A stretch of 64,000 bases of DNA from Hevea brasiliensis. Its lineage: Eukaryota > Streptophyta > Magnoliopsida > Malpighiales > Euphorbiaceae. How positions within the stretch are numbered: position 1 is the first letter of the stretch; every line of letters starts with the position of its first letter. A program made the position numbers and the translations under genes. The notes under the pieces were generated by a model that worked only from the letters and a program-made list of their open reading frames with translations, searched no databases and had not been told where the DNA came from. Shown here piece by piece: positions 49,958-61,025 of the stretch. The stretch is from contig NC_079496.1 in assembly GCF_030052815.1 (NCBI RefSeq), positions 80,899,652 to 80,963,651 on the forward strand, read 5' to 3'.

Positions 49958-52900
49958 TGTAACACCCTAAGTTCGTGAGTGCGTTACTTGCTCCGGTGAC
50001 CGTGTTGTCCGGACAGCTAGGATGCCTAGAACCACACTTCAATGAGAGTGAGGAGACATAAAATAATGAAATAAAAGAAAAGAAAGTACAAGAAAAACAA
50101 AGGAAAAATGATTGCAAAGAAATGTGATCAAGTTAAACGAGCCGGGAAACCTAACGATGGGTGACCGCACTGGGAAGTCACGGCGTGGACCGTTGACTAG
50201 CCCTGGACTGCGGGGAACCCTGGAAAACATTTTTGGGACATAAATAGACCCTTATAGAAGAATTAATCTCATTAGAAAGATTAAAGAAAAATTAAATAAT
50301 TAGTACAAAGAAAAGTGAGAAATCAAAAAACAGACAAAACCCGGTAATACCGAAAAATCGGGAATGCCACCCGAACAGGGGCATTATGGTCATTTGACAT
50401 CCCGAAGTGTCTTTTGACCTAAATGTCCATTAAAAATAAATAATATTACACTTAGAAAATGAAATGAAAAATTTGTTTAGTGGTACCTAAAATAAATAGC
50501 CAAAAATGGAGTGGAAATGGTGTAAATAAAACATTAAACTTATAATATGGTTAAATAATGTGAGTGGGCCACTAAGGGAATAAATTAAAGACATAATGGG
50601 GCAGGTGTACACTCATCTCACCATCTGCAATTCATCTTCCTCCTTTAGATTCAAAGTGGCCGAATTCAAGAGAGAAGAGAACCACCATTGATGTTTTGCA
50701 TGAGCTTCATTCTCTCCCTCCATTCCACCTCTAAACACTTAGGTCCTTTTATGAAAAATGGTCTACACATCACAAGGAAGATATTGATACTAATTTTGAG
50801 AAGTTTGGTGAAGGTTTAGCAAGTTACAATTAAAGGTAAGTTTGCATTTTTGAGAATTTCTTTGTTAAAGTTTATGTTCATGTTATGGGTGTTGGTTTGG
50901 TGAAGGAAAATTTTGAGTTTGAAGGGTTATTGTTGTTTTCATTTTGGACAGCCATGGGTCACGTTTTTGATGAGGTATTTGTGTATATAATTGATGAGAA
51001 ATAATGTTAATCATGGTGATTTAGTAACCTAGTGATTTAATGCATGTATATATGGTGAATGATGCACTTTGATGGGAATTGGCATATGGTACGGCAATGT
51101 GATGTTGATGAATGAATTGTGGCAGCTTGTGGACACTTGAATAATGGTGTATATTGAAGGGAGTGTGGGCAGCATATTGACCTAGAAGGATTGATGATAT
51201 GTATGTCAATTTACATTGTAAAGTGTATGTAAAGTTTGTAATGTTTAGGTGTGTTTGTAATGGTACTTAGAAATTGTAATTGTGAATGATATTTGGTGTG
51301 TTGAGGGTGATTGGAATCTGCCCAAAATAATGCTTATGTAATGTAGAAAATGTTGTTGGTAATGTGCCAAAACAGTTTGGTAGGGTATGGAAGTAAACCT
51401 TGCAAAGGTAAGTGTGTGTTTGAAGTTGGGATGTGAATTGCATATTGAGGGCAGTGTATATTTTAGCCTATAACCTTGAATGTGTAACCTCAATTGGTAT
51501 GAGACCAATTTGAGGTGAAACTAGGCACAAAATGTGCCAACTTTCATTGAGAAACCATGCCAAAATTCTGCTTGCAAGGTGACCTAAAAAAATGACCAAT
51601 TCGGATTAGGTGCAATTAGGACCTGAAAAATGACCAATTGGGCAGCAGTGAGTGTTTAGGCCATAACTCACTCAAAACAGGTCCAATTGACCTGAAATTT
51701 TAACCAAGAATAGTTAAGACCCATACCTACAAGTCTTATGAAGACACCAAAGCCCAGAAATGAAAAGAAGCAAGTCAAAAAGCTTGCACAAGTTCGGGTC
51801 CAAAAACTGGCCGAACCAGAGTTGACCAAATTGACCTAAAATTTACCTAAATTGGTACCATTTGACCAGCAATAGTGTAATGACCATAACTCGGTCTACT
51901 TAACTCGGATTGACCTAAAATTTTGCACCGCTGTCCATAAGACATAGATCTACAAGTTTTTAGTTTCGACCGAGACCCGAAAACCGAGGGAACTAGATCG
52001 TCCGGTTAGGTCAAACCAGTGTCCCGGAATCCAGCAATTTGCATTAAAATGCACTAAGCAAGGAAATGACTTTGGTAAAACATACCAAACCTAAAACCCT
52101 ATCAAATGTGACATATTAACGACGCTAAAACCTAATTTACCTAAAACGCAACGAGGGTCGGTATATTAGGTGATTAAGTGAATAATTGAGTTCAGTGCAT
52201 TATTTACCAAACACCATCGATAGAGACAGTTTAAATTAGTACTGAAACACTTCAAATTGTGTTTCTCGACCAAAGACTCAGAAAAGGGAAGGAAACATCG
52301 AGTCGGATCGTGGGGACAGTCATCAGAGGTTTGTGCACAACAACTGTTTCTTTTGAATTATTTTCAATGTAAATAAATATTGACTATTTGCATATCATTG
52401 TTTTAAATTGTGGAAATGTGTTTGGTGGACACTTATTGATTGAAAAACATTGTGAATGGTTTGAAACTGGAAAAATTGTTTGAATGGTATTTGATGGATA
52501 CTTATTGATTGAAAAGCATCGTAAATGGTTTTGTGGAAATTTAAGTTGATTAAGAATTTTGTTGACATTTTGTGAATTATATTATAACTTTTGAAATTTA
52601 TTTGATTCTTACTGATCATTTTAATAAAATGTTTTGAATTGTTTTGACTCACAATTGGCATGACATCGATAATATGTTCCTCCTCCATTAATGGGGTGAG
52701 TGTGATTATTCCTCCTCTTTGACTTATTAGTGCAGGGTGAGTATAATTATGTTCCTCCCTCTTTGACTTCCCACCGAGGTGAGTATGGATGAGTTCTCAT
52801 TATATAGCTAGCTTCCTCCTCATTGATTTCGATTATTGGGGTGAGCATGTTTTGTCATGGTGTACAACACGGCATATATGGAAAAATTGTGTCATGGCCT

Positions 52901-53807
52901 AAATTGTGTTATAGATTGGCAACACTTGTATTCTTGATTATTTGATCGAATTGTGTTATTATGTATTGTGAGATTGTGAAATTGATTTAAACTCTTATTG
53001 ACATATACTGTATTGAATTCAACCATGATCGACTTATTGAAAATTATTGTGATATTAACAAATGGAGTTTAAATTCTTGTTGACATTTATTGTCTTGAAT
53101 TTAACTATGGTTTTAAGTATCCACTATTGATATGATTTATGAATTGTGATTTAAAATTTGTATTTGGTAAATGTTGTGCACCATCGAGACATTGTCTCAA
53201 ATGATAGCTTTATTGCCGCGCAGTAGAGACAGAGCAAAAGAAAGCTAGGTCGCTAGTATCTCCAATGAGAGATTTTTGGGTATAGTGAGTATACCACATG
53301 TGGCATTTTGTAATCAGAATGTATATTCACTGTATGTATATTTTGTTCTTGGTTTTGAGCTTGTAAATTTAAGTTGTACAAGAAAGTTGTAAAATAATTA
53401 TGAGTTATTTGGCTTGTAAAAATTGTGTTATATCTTTGTATCTTAGTCTTTGAAAATCACTGGATTTGACTTGAGAAATGTGTTGTGTTGATAAAAATGT
53501 TGGAGTTGAGATTTGAAAATATATTGAAGTGCTTTTACAGTTTTCAAGAACTGCTTTGTCCAAAATACAAATGGCACCTTGCCAAAATTTTTACAGATAT
53601 TCCAAATAAATCAAATGAGTTAGTTGTTTCACTTGATTCACCAAAGTCTTTCACACTGTAAATAGTGCTCACCATCGTAAAAGAAGTAAGAAAAGTTTTT
53701 AAAATCCCTTGTAGTGTATTTAATGGATTATCGATGAAGCGGAGTCGGTAATTCATTAGGTATACTATGGGATCATGTTATGCCTTACAGAGGGGTAGGG
53801 TGTGACA
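49958..53807 (+). mobile_element. 5' LTR of the plus-strand gag-only element
   Basis: This 3,850-bp LTR begins TGTAACACCCTAAGTTC and ends GGGTAGGGTGTGACA. A donor-like GTAAGT after AAAG is at 50836-50841. About 50200-52200 is virtually identical to 56510-58510. Clusters of differences from the 3' LTR (around 53180-53260 and 53725) are centred on ACTG/CAGT. Confidence 0.93.
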
Positions 53808-53815
53808 TGTTTTAG

Positions 53816-53827
53816 TGGTATCAGAGC
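53816..53827 (+). other. Primer-binding site
   Basis: TGGTATCAGAGC, perfect initiator-Met type, 8 bases after the LTR end. Confidence 0.92.
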
Positions 53828-53997
53828 AAAGTTTTTAAATTCTGTTTTCACATGTTATTTGAATATTCTTTCTTCACAAGACAAACTGCTCAATATCATT
53901 GTTTGATACATACAGTACATTACATTATAAATATGCACTAACGGGAGGAAATCTCCTTGTATTATTGTACAGGAGGTCTAGAATCCTCGCATTGACT

Positions 53998-55135
53998 ATG
54001 GAAGAGGGTGATCGTTCAGTCGATCAATCTATTGAGGCTGAGGTGCAAGGGGATGCCCCATGCCTACATAATGTCAGTGGTTCAGTAGCACCAGCCCTGC
54101 AGCATCTGCTGCTCGATTCGCTAAGCAGACGCACGCAATGTTCCAACAAATGGATGGTAATGTGCCTACTCAAGTCCCAATACAGACACGGTGGTACAAC
54201 CACGTCTTACGCTAGACAATATGACAAATTGATGAAGTATGGGGCTACAGAGTTCAAGGGGACGATAGATCCTCTAGAGGCAGAACAATGGTTAGAGAGG
54301 ATGGATAGGGTATTCAAGAAACTGCACTGCACAGAGGAGCTTAGATTTGAATACTCAGTATCTTTGCTACAGGGGGATGCTTATGATTGGTGGAAAACCA
54401 TTCCCCACAGTCTGATAGAACCTGCAGTGCTAACATGGAATGACTTCCTCAGGGAATTCAGGCAAAAATATGTCCCTGATGCTTATGTAGACCGTGTGCA
54501 AGAATTCCTAAGTCCAAACAGGCGGATCGGTGGTCGAGTATGAAAGGGAATTCTCCGCCTAAGCCATTATGCAAGAAGTCTACTTTCTACTAGCAGGAGA
54601 GATGTAAGAGGTTTGAAACCGGCTTGAATCATATTATCATATTACAATTGGTAGTATTCAAACATAACAACTTCTCTGAACTTATTTCTCAAGCATTATA
54701 ATTATAAATAATTGAATCTTAAGCGGCTCTTGAGAAAAAGTAATCAGAGAAGGCGTAAAAGAGGGAAAGTCGTGACAGAGTTCTAGTGGTCCCTCTTGGA
54801 AAGAGGAAAACTTTGGGGATACGGAGATAGTAAGAAGTCCCAGAGATAGATCTTTGGACAGAAACCACCTCGATCCGATCACCAACTCAACGAAACCTAA
54901 ATGCGCTTGTCGGATCGACTTTGTGAAACTTGTGGTAAACCACATAGCGGGGTATTTTAGAGAGCCGTATGAGCTTGCTTTAATTTTGGATAGATTGGTG
55001 ATTTTGCTAAGTTTTGTGTAAATCCAGGTCGTTATGGATCATTTAGTAAACCAAAGGGTTCAACCCAAGTTTCTACCCCAAAGAGTTCACCATCGCTTAG
55101 TAGAGGCAAAGGTAGAGGTAGGGTAGTACACCTAG
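53998..55135 (+). pseudogene. gag: Ty3/gypsy gag of the plus-strand gag-only element
   Basis: The start at 53998 (MEEGDRSVDQSIEAEVQG) matches the start inferred for the minus element, although the open frame extends back to 53899. The capsid domain is clear: YDKLMKYGATEFKGTIDPLE, QWLERMDRVFKKLHC, YDWWKTIPHSLIEP, FLREFRQKYVPDAYVD. A stop at 54541-54543, after frame damage near 54500, ends the open part. Beyond it, homologous pieces appear in shifting frames: LSHYARSL, then CRIDFVKLVVNH (around 54910) and the zinc-knuckle region (around 54970-55020), then SRGKGRGR (around 55090-55120). The C-terminal half is thus heavily frameshifted while the LTRs are young, which may partly reflect sequencing error. 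Confidence 0.88.
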
Positions 55136-55450
55136 AAGTCGATCATCGTGAATCAGCCAAAACAGGGTGATGCTTCAACGAGAGTATACGCTATACTGTA
55201 AAAGAGACTGAGACTTTTGACATCATTGTCATTTACTTTCTCAATTAGCAACTGAGATATATATATGTATTGTTTGACCTAGAATTTTCATATTTTTACA
55301 TTAGTGTTAGAACTATATGTTCTGTTGTTATTCGTTTACAGAGGAATAAATTTTGACGCATTAGTGATTAGCCCTTAAGATAAGGATTGTGATAATAAGT
55401 GAAATTAGTTTTGAAAGAGTTTATCGTGAAAAGTATTTTCTAACACACCA
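55136..55450 (+). pseudogene. Aspartic protease relic
   Basis: The reading TVKETETFDIIVIYFLN then IYVLFDLEFSYFYISVRTICS matches the start of a gypsy protease, whose usual active-site motif (YVLFDPGST...SYIS) is here changed to LFDLEFS, so the catalytic Gly is lost. The following FDALVISPL (around 55350) fits the next protease segment. Similar decayed sequence is found on the minus strand at about 62600-62950. Confidence 0.65.
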
Positions 55451-56226
55451 TAAATTATAAAGCTAATTAGTGAGCCTACTTAATGTAAGGCAAGAGGACG
55501 TAAAAGTAAGATGCAGTAATGGAATTGCTCTTGATAAGGGCAAGGAGGTTACTGTTAGAAATTGCTAATGGATATTGTAATCAGAATAAGATTCGAATAT
55601 CAGTGAATTCAAAAAGAATAAAAGATAACAAAGTTTGATCTATTAGGATATATCGTAGTAACTATGCAATGTTCTTGATGTTTATACTGTAGTGCAGACA
55701 TAAGATTAACTTGAGATTATTGTGTAGAGCAACGTACTAAAAGATAGTACAAATAGAAGAGAATAGTTGCCAAAGGCATCTTTTTTGTCATAGTTATGCC
55801 ATGAAATAATTTAATTGATAGAAATAATATTCAAAATCATACTTAGGGATCTAAAACTCAAAAGTTAAAATATCGAAAGGTTATAGTTCAGTACAAAAGG
55901 AAGTAAGTTATAGAACATTGACAGATAAAAAGAGTTATGAAAGTAGAGAATTGACTAGTTGATTCATGTGTAACAAAGAAATATTACAAATGTGAGGAAG
56001 ACTATGGACTAGAATGGTCAGAGGACCAATGCCTGATGAATGATTCTAATATGACCTCAAGGGTCATTCAAGAAGGAACGTGAGCTGAAATATTAGACAA
56101 CATAATAGTAAGAGGAGATTGGTGTTATACAAACAAATTAAACATTGTATTAGATTGTTAAAAGTCTTACGATCATATAGAAAGGAGAAAATAAACGTAT
56201 GACTATTGTAAGATGATTACTGGGTA
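55451..56226 (+). other. Non-coding tail of the plus-strand gag-only element
   Basis: About 780 bp have no frame longer than chance. The first part aligns with the minus-strand tract 62600-62800 (GGATATTGTAATCAGAAT, TATTGTGTAGAGC). The last ~300 bp align with 12579-12890 of the other gag-only element (AAAGAAATATTA, GACTAGAATGGTCAGA). Confidence 0.7.
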
Positions 56227-56264
56227 AAATTTCGTGGACGAAATTTATTTAAGGGGGGGAGAAT
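56227..56264 (+). other. Inverted repeat and polypurine tract
   Basis: AAATTTCG and CGAAATTT flank TGGA (56227-56246). They are followed by AAGGGGGGGAGAAT and then the LTR at 56265. Confidence 0.92.
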
Positions 56265-59200
56265 TGTAACACCCCTAAGTTCGGTAGTGCGTTCTGCTGC
56301 TCCAGTGACCAGTGTTGTCCGGACAGCTAGGATGCCTAGAACCACACTTCAATGAGAGTGAGGAGACATAAAATAATGAAATAAAAGAAAAGAAAGTACA
56401 AGAAAAACAAAGGAAAAATGATTGCAAAGAAATGTGATCAAGTTAAACGAGCCGGGAAACCTAACGATGGGTGACCGCACTGGGAAGTCACAGCGTGGAC
56501 CGTTGACTGGCCCTGGACTGCGGGGAACCCTGGAAAACATTTTTGGGACATAAATAGACCCTTATTGAAGTATAAATCTCATTAGAAAGATTAAAGAAAA
56601 ATTAAATAATTAGTACAAAGAAAAGTGAGAAATCGAAAAACAGACAAAACCCGGTAATACCGAAAAATCGGGAATGCCACCCGAACAGGGGCATTATGGT
56701 CATTTGACATCCCGAAGTGTCTTTTGACCTAAATGTCCATTAAAAATAAATAATATTACACTTAGAAAATGAAATGAAAAATTTGTTTAGTGGTACCTAA
56801 AATAAATAGCCAAAAATGGAGTGGAAATGGTGTAAATAAAACATTAAACTTATAATATGGTTAAATAATGTGAGTGGGCCACTAAGGGAATAAATTAAAG
56901 ACATAATGGGGCAGGTGTACACTCATCTCACCATCTGCAATTCATCTTCCTCCTTTAGATTCAAAGTGGCCGAATTCAAGAGAGAAGAGAACCACCATTG
57001 ATGTTTTGCATGAGCTTCATTCTCTCCCTCCATTCCACCTCTAAACACTTAGGTCCTTTTATGAAAAATGGTCTACACATCACAAGGAAGATATTGATAC
57101 TAATTTTGAGAAGTTTGGTGAAGGTTTAGCAAGTTACAATTAAAGGTAAGTTTGCATTTTTGAGAATTTCTTTGTTAAAGTTTATGTTCATGTTATGGGT
57201 GTTGGTTTGGTGAAGGAAAATTTTGAGTTTGAAGGGTTATTGTTGTTTTCATTTTGGACAGCCATGGGTCACGTTTTTGATGAGGTATTTGTGTATATAA
57301 TTGATGAGAAATAATGTTAATCATGGTGATTTAGTAACCTAGTGATTTAATGCATGTATATATGGTGAATGATGCACTTTGATGGGAATTGGCATATGGT
57401 ACGGCAATGTGATGTTGATGAATGAATTGTGGCAGCTTGTGGACACTTGAATAATGGTGTATATTGAAGGGAGTGTGGGCAGCATATTGACCTAGAAGGA
57501 TTGATGATATGTATGTCAATTTACATTGTAAAGTGTATGTAAAGTTTGTAATGTTTAGGTGTGTTTGTAATGGTACTTAGAAATTGTAATTGTGAATGAT
57601 ATTTGGTGTGTTGAGGGTGATTGGAATCTGCCCAAAATAATGCTTATGTAATGTAGAAAATGTTGTTGGTAATGTGCCAAAACAGTTTGGTAGGGTATGG
57701 AAGTAAACCTTGCAAAGGTAAGTGTGTGTTTGAAGTTGGGATGTGAATTGCATATTGAGGGCAGTGTATATTTTAGCCTATAACCTTGAATGTGTAACCT
57801 CAATTGGTATGAGACCAATTTGAGGTGAAACTAGGCACAAAATGTGCCAACTTTCATTGAGAAACCATGCCAAAATTCTGCTTGCAAGGTGACCTAAAAA
57901 AATGACCAATTCGGATTAGGTGCAATTAGGACCTGAAAAATGACCAATTGGGCAGCAGTGAGTGTTTAGGCCATAACTCACTCAAAACAGGTCCAATTGA
58001 CCTGAAATTTTAACCAAGAATAGTTAAGATCCATACCTACAAGTCTTATGAAGACACCAAAGCCCACAAATGACCAGAAGCAAGTCAAAAAGCTTGCACA
58101 AGTTCGGGTCCAAAAACTGGCCGAACCAGAGTTGACCAAATTGACCTAAAATTTACCTAAATTGGTACCATTTGACCAGCAATAGTGTAATGACCATAAC
58201 TCGGTCTACTTAACTCGGATTGACCTAAAATTTTGCACCGCTGTCCATAAGACATAGATCTACAAGTTTTTAGCTTCGACCGAGACCCGAAAACCGAGGG
58301 AACTAGATCGTCCGGTTAGGTCAAACCAGTGTCCCGGAATCCAGCAATTTGCATTAAAATGCACTAAGCAAGGAAATGACTTTGGTAAAACATACCAAAC
58401 CTAAAACCCTATCAAATGTGACATATTAACGACGCTAAAACCTAATTTACCTAAAACGCAACGAGGGTCGGTATATTAGGTGATTAAGTGAATAATTGAG
58501 TTCAGTGCATTATTTACCAAACACCATCGATAGAGACAGTTTAAATTAGTAATCAAACACTTCAAATTGTGTTTCTCGATTACCAAAGACTCAGAAAAGG
58601 GAAGGAAACACCGAGTCCAGATCGTGGGGACACCATCGAGGTTTGTGCACAACAACTGCTTTCTTTTGAATTATTTTCAATGGAAATAAATATTGACTAT
58701 TTGCATATCATTGTTTTAAATTGTGGAAATGTGTTTGGTGGACACTTATTGATTGAAAAACATTGTGAATGGTTTGAAATCGTGAAAATTGTTTGAATGG
58801 TATTTGATGGATACTTATTGATTGAAAAGCATCAGAAATGGTTTTTGTGGAAATTGAAGTGAATTACGAATTGTGTTGCCATTTTGTGAATGAAATTATA
58901 ACTTTGGAAATTTATTGGATTCTTACGGATCATTTGAATAAAATGTTTGGAATTGTTTTGACTCACAATTGGCATGACATCGATAATATGTTCCTCCTCC
59001 ATTAATGGGGTGAGTGTGATTATTCCTCCCTCTTTGACTTATTAGTCCGGGTGAGTATGATTATGTTCCTCCCTCTTTGACTTCCCACTGAGGTGAGTAT
59101 GGATGAGTTCTCATTATATAGCTAGCTTCCTCCTCATTGATTTCGATTATTGGGGTGAGCATGTTTTGTCATGGTGTACAACACGGCATATATGGAAAAA

Positions 59201-60122
59201 TTGTGTCATGGCCTAAATTGTGTTATAGATTGGCAACATTGTATTCTTGATTATTTGATCGAATTGTGTTATTATGTATTGTGAGATTGTGAAATTGATT
59301 TAAACTCTTATTGACATATCATCTATTGAATTCAACCATGATCGACTTATTGAAAATTATTGTGATATTAACAAATGGAGTTTAAATTCTTGTTGACATT
59401 TATTGTCTTGAATTTAACTATGGTTTTAAGTATCCACTATTGATATGATTTATGAATTGTGATTTAAAATTTGTATTTGGTAAATGTTGTGCACCATGAG
59501 ACATTGTCTCAATGATAGCTTTATTCTTTGTCGCAGTAGAGAGACAGAGCAGTTAGGCTGCTAGTATCTCCAAAGAAGAGATTTTTGGGTATAGTGAGTA
59601 TACCACATGTGGCATTTTGTATCAGTAATGTATATTCACTGTATGTATATTTTGTTCTTGGTTTTGAGCATTGTAAATTTAAGTTGTACAAGAAAGTTGT
59701 AAAATAATTATGAGTTATTTGGCTTGTAAAAATTGTGTTATATCTTTGTATCTTAGTCATTGAAAATCACTGTGGATTTGACTAGAGAAATGTGGTGTGT
59801 TGATAAAAATGTTGGAGTTGAGATTAGAAAATATATAGAATTGCTTTTACTGAGTTTTCAAGAACTGTTTTGTCCAAAATACAAATGGCACCTTGCCAAA
59901 ATTTTTACAGATGTTCCAAATAAATCAAATGAGTTAGTTGTTTCACTTCAGTTCACCAAAGTCTTTCACACCTGTAAATAGTGCTCACCACTGTAAAAGA
60001 AGTAAGAAAAGTTTTTAAAATCCCTTGTAGTGTATTTAATGGATTATCAGTAGACGGAGTTGGTAATTCATTAGGTATACTATGGGATCATGTTATGCCT
60101 TACAGAGGGGTAGGGTGTGACA
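56265..60122 (+). mobile_element. 3' LTR of the plus-strand gag-only element
   Basis: This 3,858-bp LTR begins TGTAACACCCCTAAGTTC and ends GGGTAGGGTGTGACA, followed by GCTAG. A donor-like GTAAGT is at 57146-57151 and a hairpin region at 59497-59534. Confidence 0.93.
59497..59534 (+). promoter_or_regulatory. Double hairpin, gag-only element 3' LTR
   Basis: TGAGACA pairs with TGTCTCA. GATAGC and GTCGC form a weaker second stem. It is preceded by GTGCACCA. The 5' LTR copy (53190-53240) is scrambled. Confidence 0.5.
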
Positions 60123-60196
60123 GCTAGGTTTCCCGGCTCGCTTAACTTGATCACATTTCTTTGCTATTATTTTTCCTTTGTTTTTCTTGTATTTTT
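60123..60196 (-). mobile_element. Continuation of the layer 4 LTR after the gag-only insertion
   Basis: The first five bases are the right TSD copy (GCTAG). GTTTCCCGGCTCGCTTAAC then continues the interrupted LTR for about 70 bp, after which the sequence jumps. Confidence 0.8.
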
Positions 60197-60219
60197 CCTT
60201 ACAGAGGGGTAGGGTGTGA
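60197..60219. other. Chimeric junction carrying an LTR end
   Basis: CCTTACAGAGGGGTAGGGT plus GTGA duplicates the last bases of the 3' LTR (60098-60120) in the middle of LTR sequence, with no second LTR end. It marks a rearrangement or a misassembly. Confidence 0.7.
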
Positions 60220-60991
60220 AGCTATCAAAGTGATTGGAGTTGAAAATGGGGAGTGCATGGAGCTTTGAAGAAAAACGTTAATGGTGGCTTTCTTTTCTTT
60301 CTCAAATCGGCTAGGTTTAATGGAATGAGGAAGATGACCTTTGAGTGAGAATAATCTACCCACTTATGAAGTAATTTAATCATTTTAATGTTCTTAGTGG
60401 TCCACTAAAGAATTTAAGTCATATTTTATGTTAAATTCCCACTTATTCCACATTTAACCCATGATTTTTGCTATTTACTTTAGGTACCACTAAACTAATT
60501 TTTCATTTTATTTTCTAAGTGTAATACTATTTATTTTTAATGGACATTTAGGTCAAAAGACAATTCGGGGTGTCAAATGACAATAATGCCCTGCTCAAGT
60601 TACGTTTCGATTTTTCAGAAACCGATTTTTGTCTGCTTTTCGATTTCTCACTTTTCTTTGTACTAATTATTTAATTTTTCTTTAATCTTTCTAATGAGAT
60701 TTATACTTCAATAAGGTTCTATTTAAGTCCTAAAATATTTTCTAGGGTTGGAGCTAGTCAACGGTCCACGCCGTGACTTCCTATGATCACCCATCGCTAG
60801 GTTTCCTACGCTTAACTTGATCACATTTCTTTGCTATTATTTTTCCTTTGTTTTTCTTATATTTTCTTTTCTTGTATTTCATTATTTTATGTCTCCTCCT
60901 CGTGTCAAAGTGTAGTTCTAGGCATCCTAGTTGTCCGACAAAGACCAGTCACCAATGACAGTAACGCACTATCGAACTTTGGGGTGTTACA
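60220..60991 (-). mobile_element. Second copy of the layer 4 LTR terminal part
   Basis: It repeats about 49362-49957 and continues through the uninterrupted GCTAG site to the LTR end GGGGTGTTACA at 60991, directly against the PPT of the element to the right. It is a partial duplicate of the same 3' LTR. Confidence 0.82.
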
Positions 60992-61025
60992 ATTCTCCCC
61001 CTTAAATAAATTTCGTCTCGAAATT
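60992..61025 (-). other. Polypurine tract and inverted repeat of the rearranged element
   Basis: The minus strand reads AATTTCGAGACGAAATTT, then ATTTAAGGGGGAGAAT, then the LTR end. Confidence 0.85.

Larger units (their letters stand above)
49958..60122 (+). mobile_element. Complete gag-only gypsy element (TR-GAG-like)
   Basis: The layout is 5' LTR 49958-53807, internal 53808-56264 (2,457 bp), 3' LTR 56265-60122, with GCTAG on both sides. The internal part carries a PBS, gag, a protease relic, a non-coding tail and a PPT, but no RT, RNase H or integrase. The two LTRs are almost identical over kilobases, so insertion is recent although gag is already broken. The element must have been copied by enzymes from a related autonomous chromovirus. 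Confidence 0.93.

Noticed and set aside
50039..51508. Open frames repeated identically at 56349-57818
   Set aside because: They are identical because they lie in the two LTRs of one young element; identity is not evidence of coding. No motif or start context supports them.
55451..56226. Possible captured host gene in the tail of the gag-only element
   Set aside because: There is no open frame; parts align with decayed protease-region sequence (62600-62800) and with the tail of the other gag-only element.
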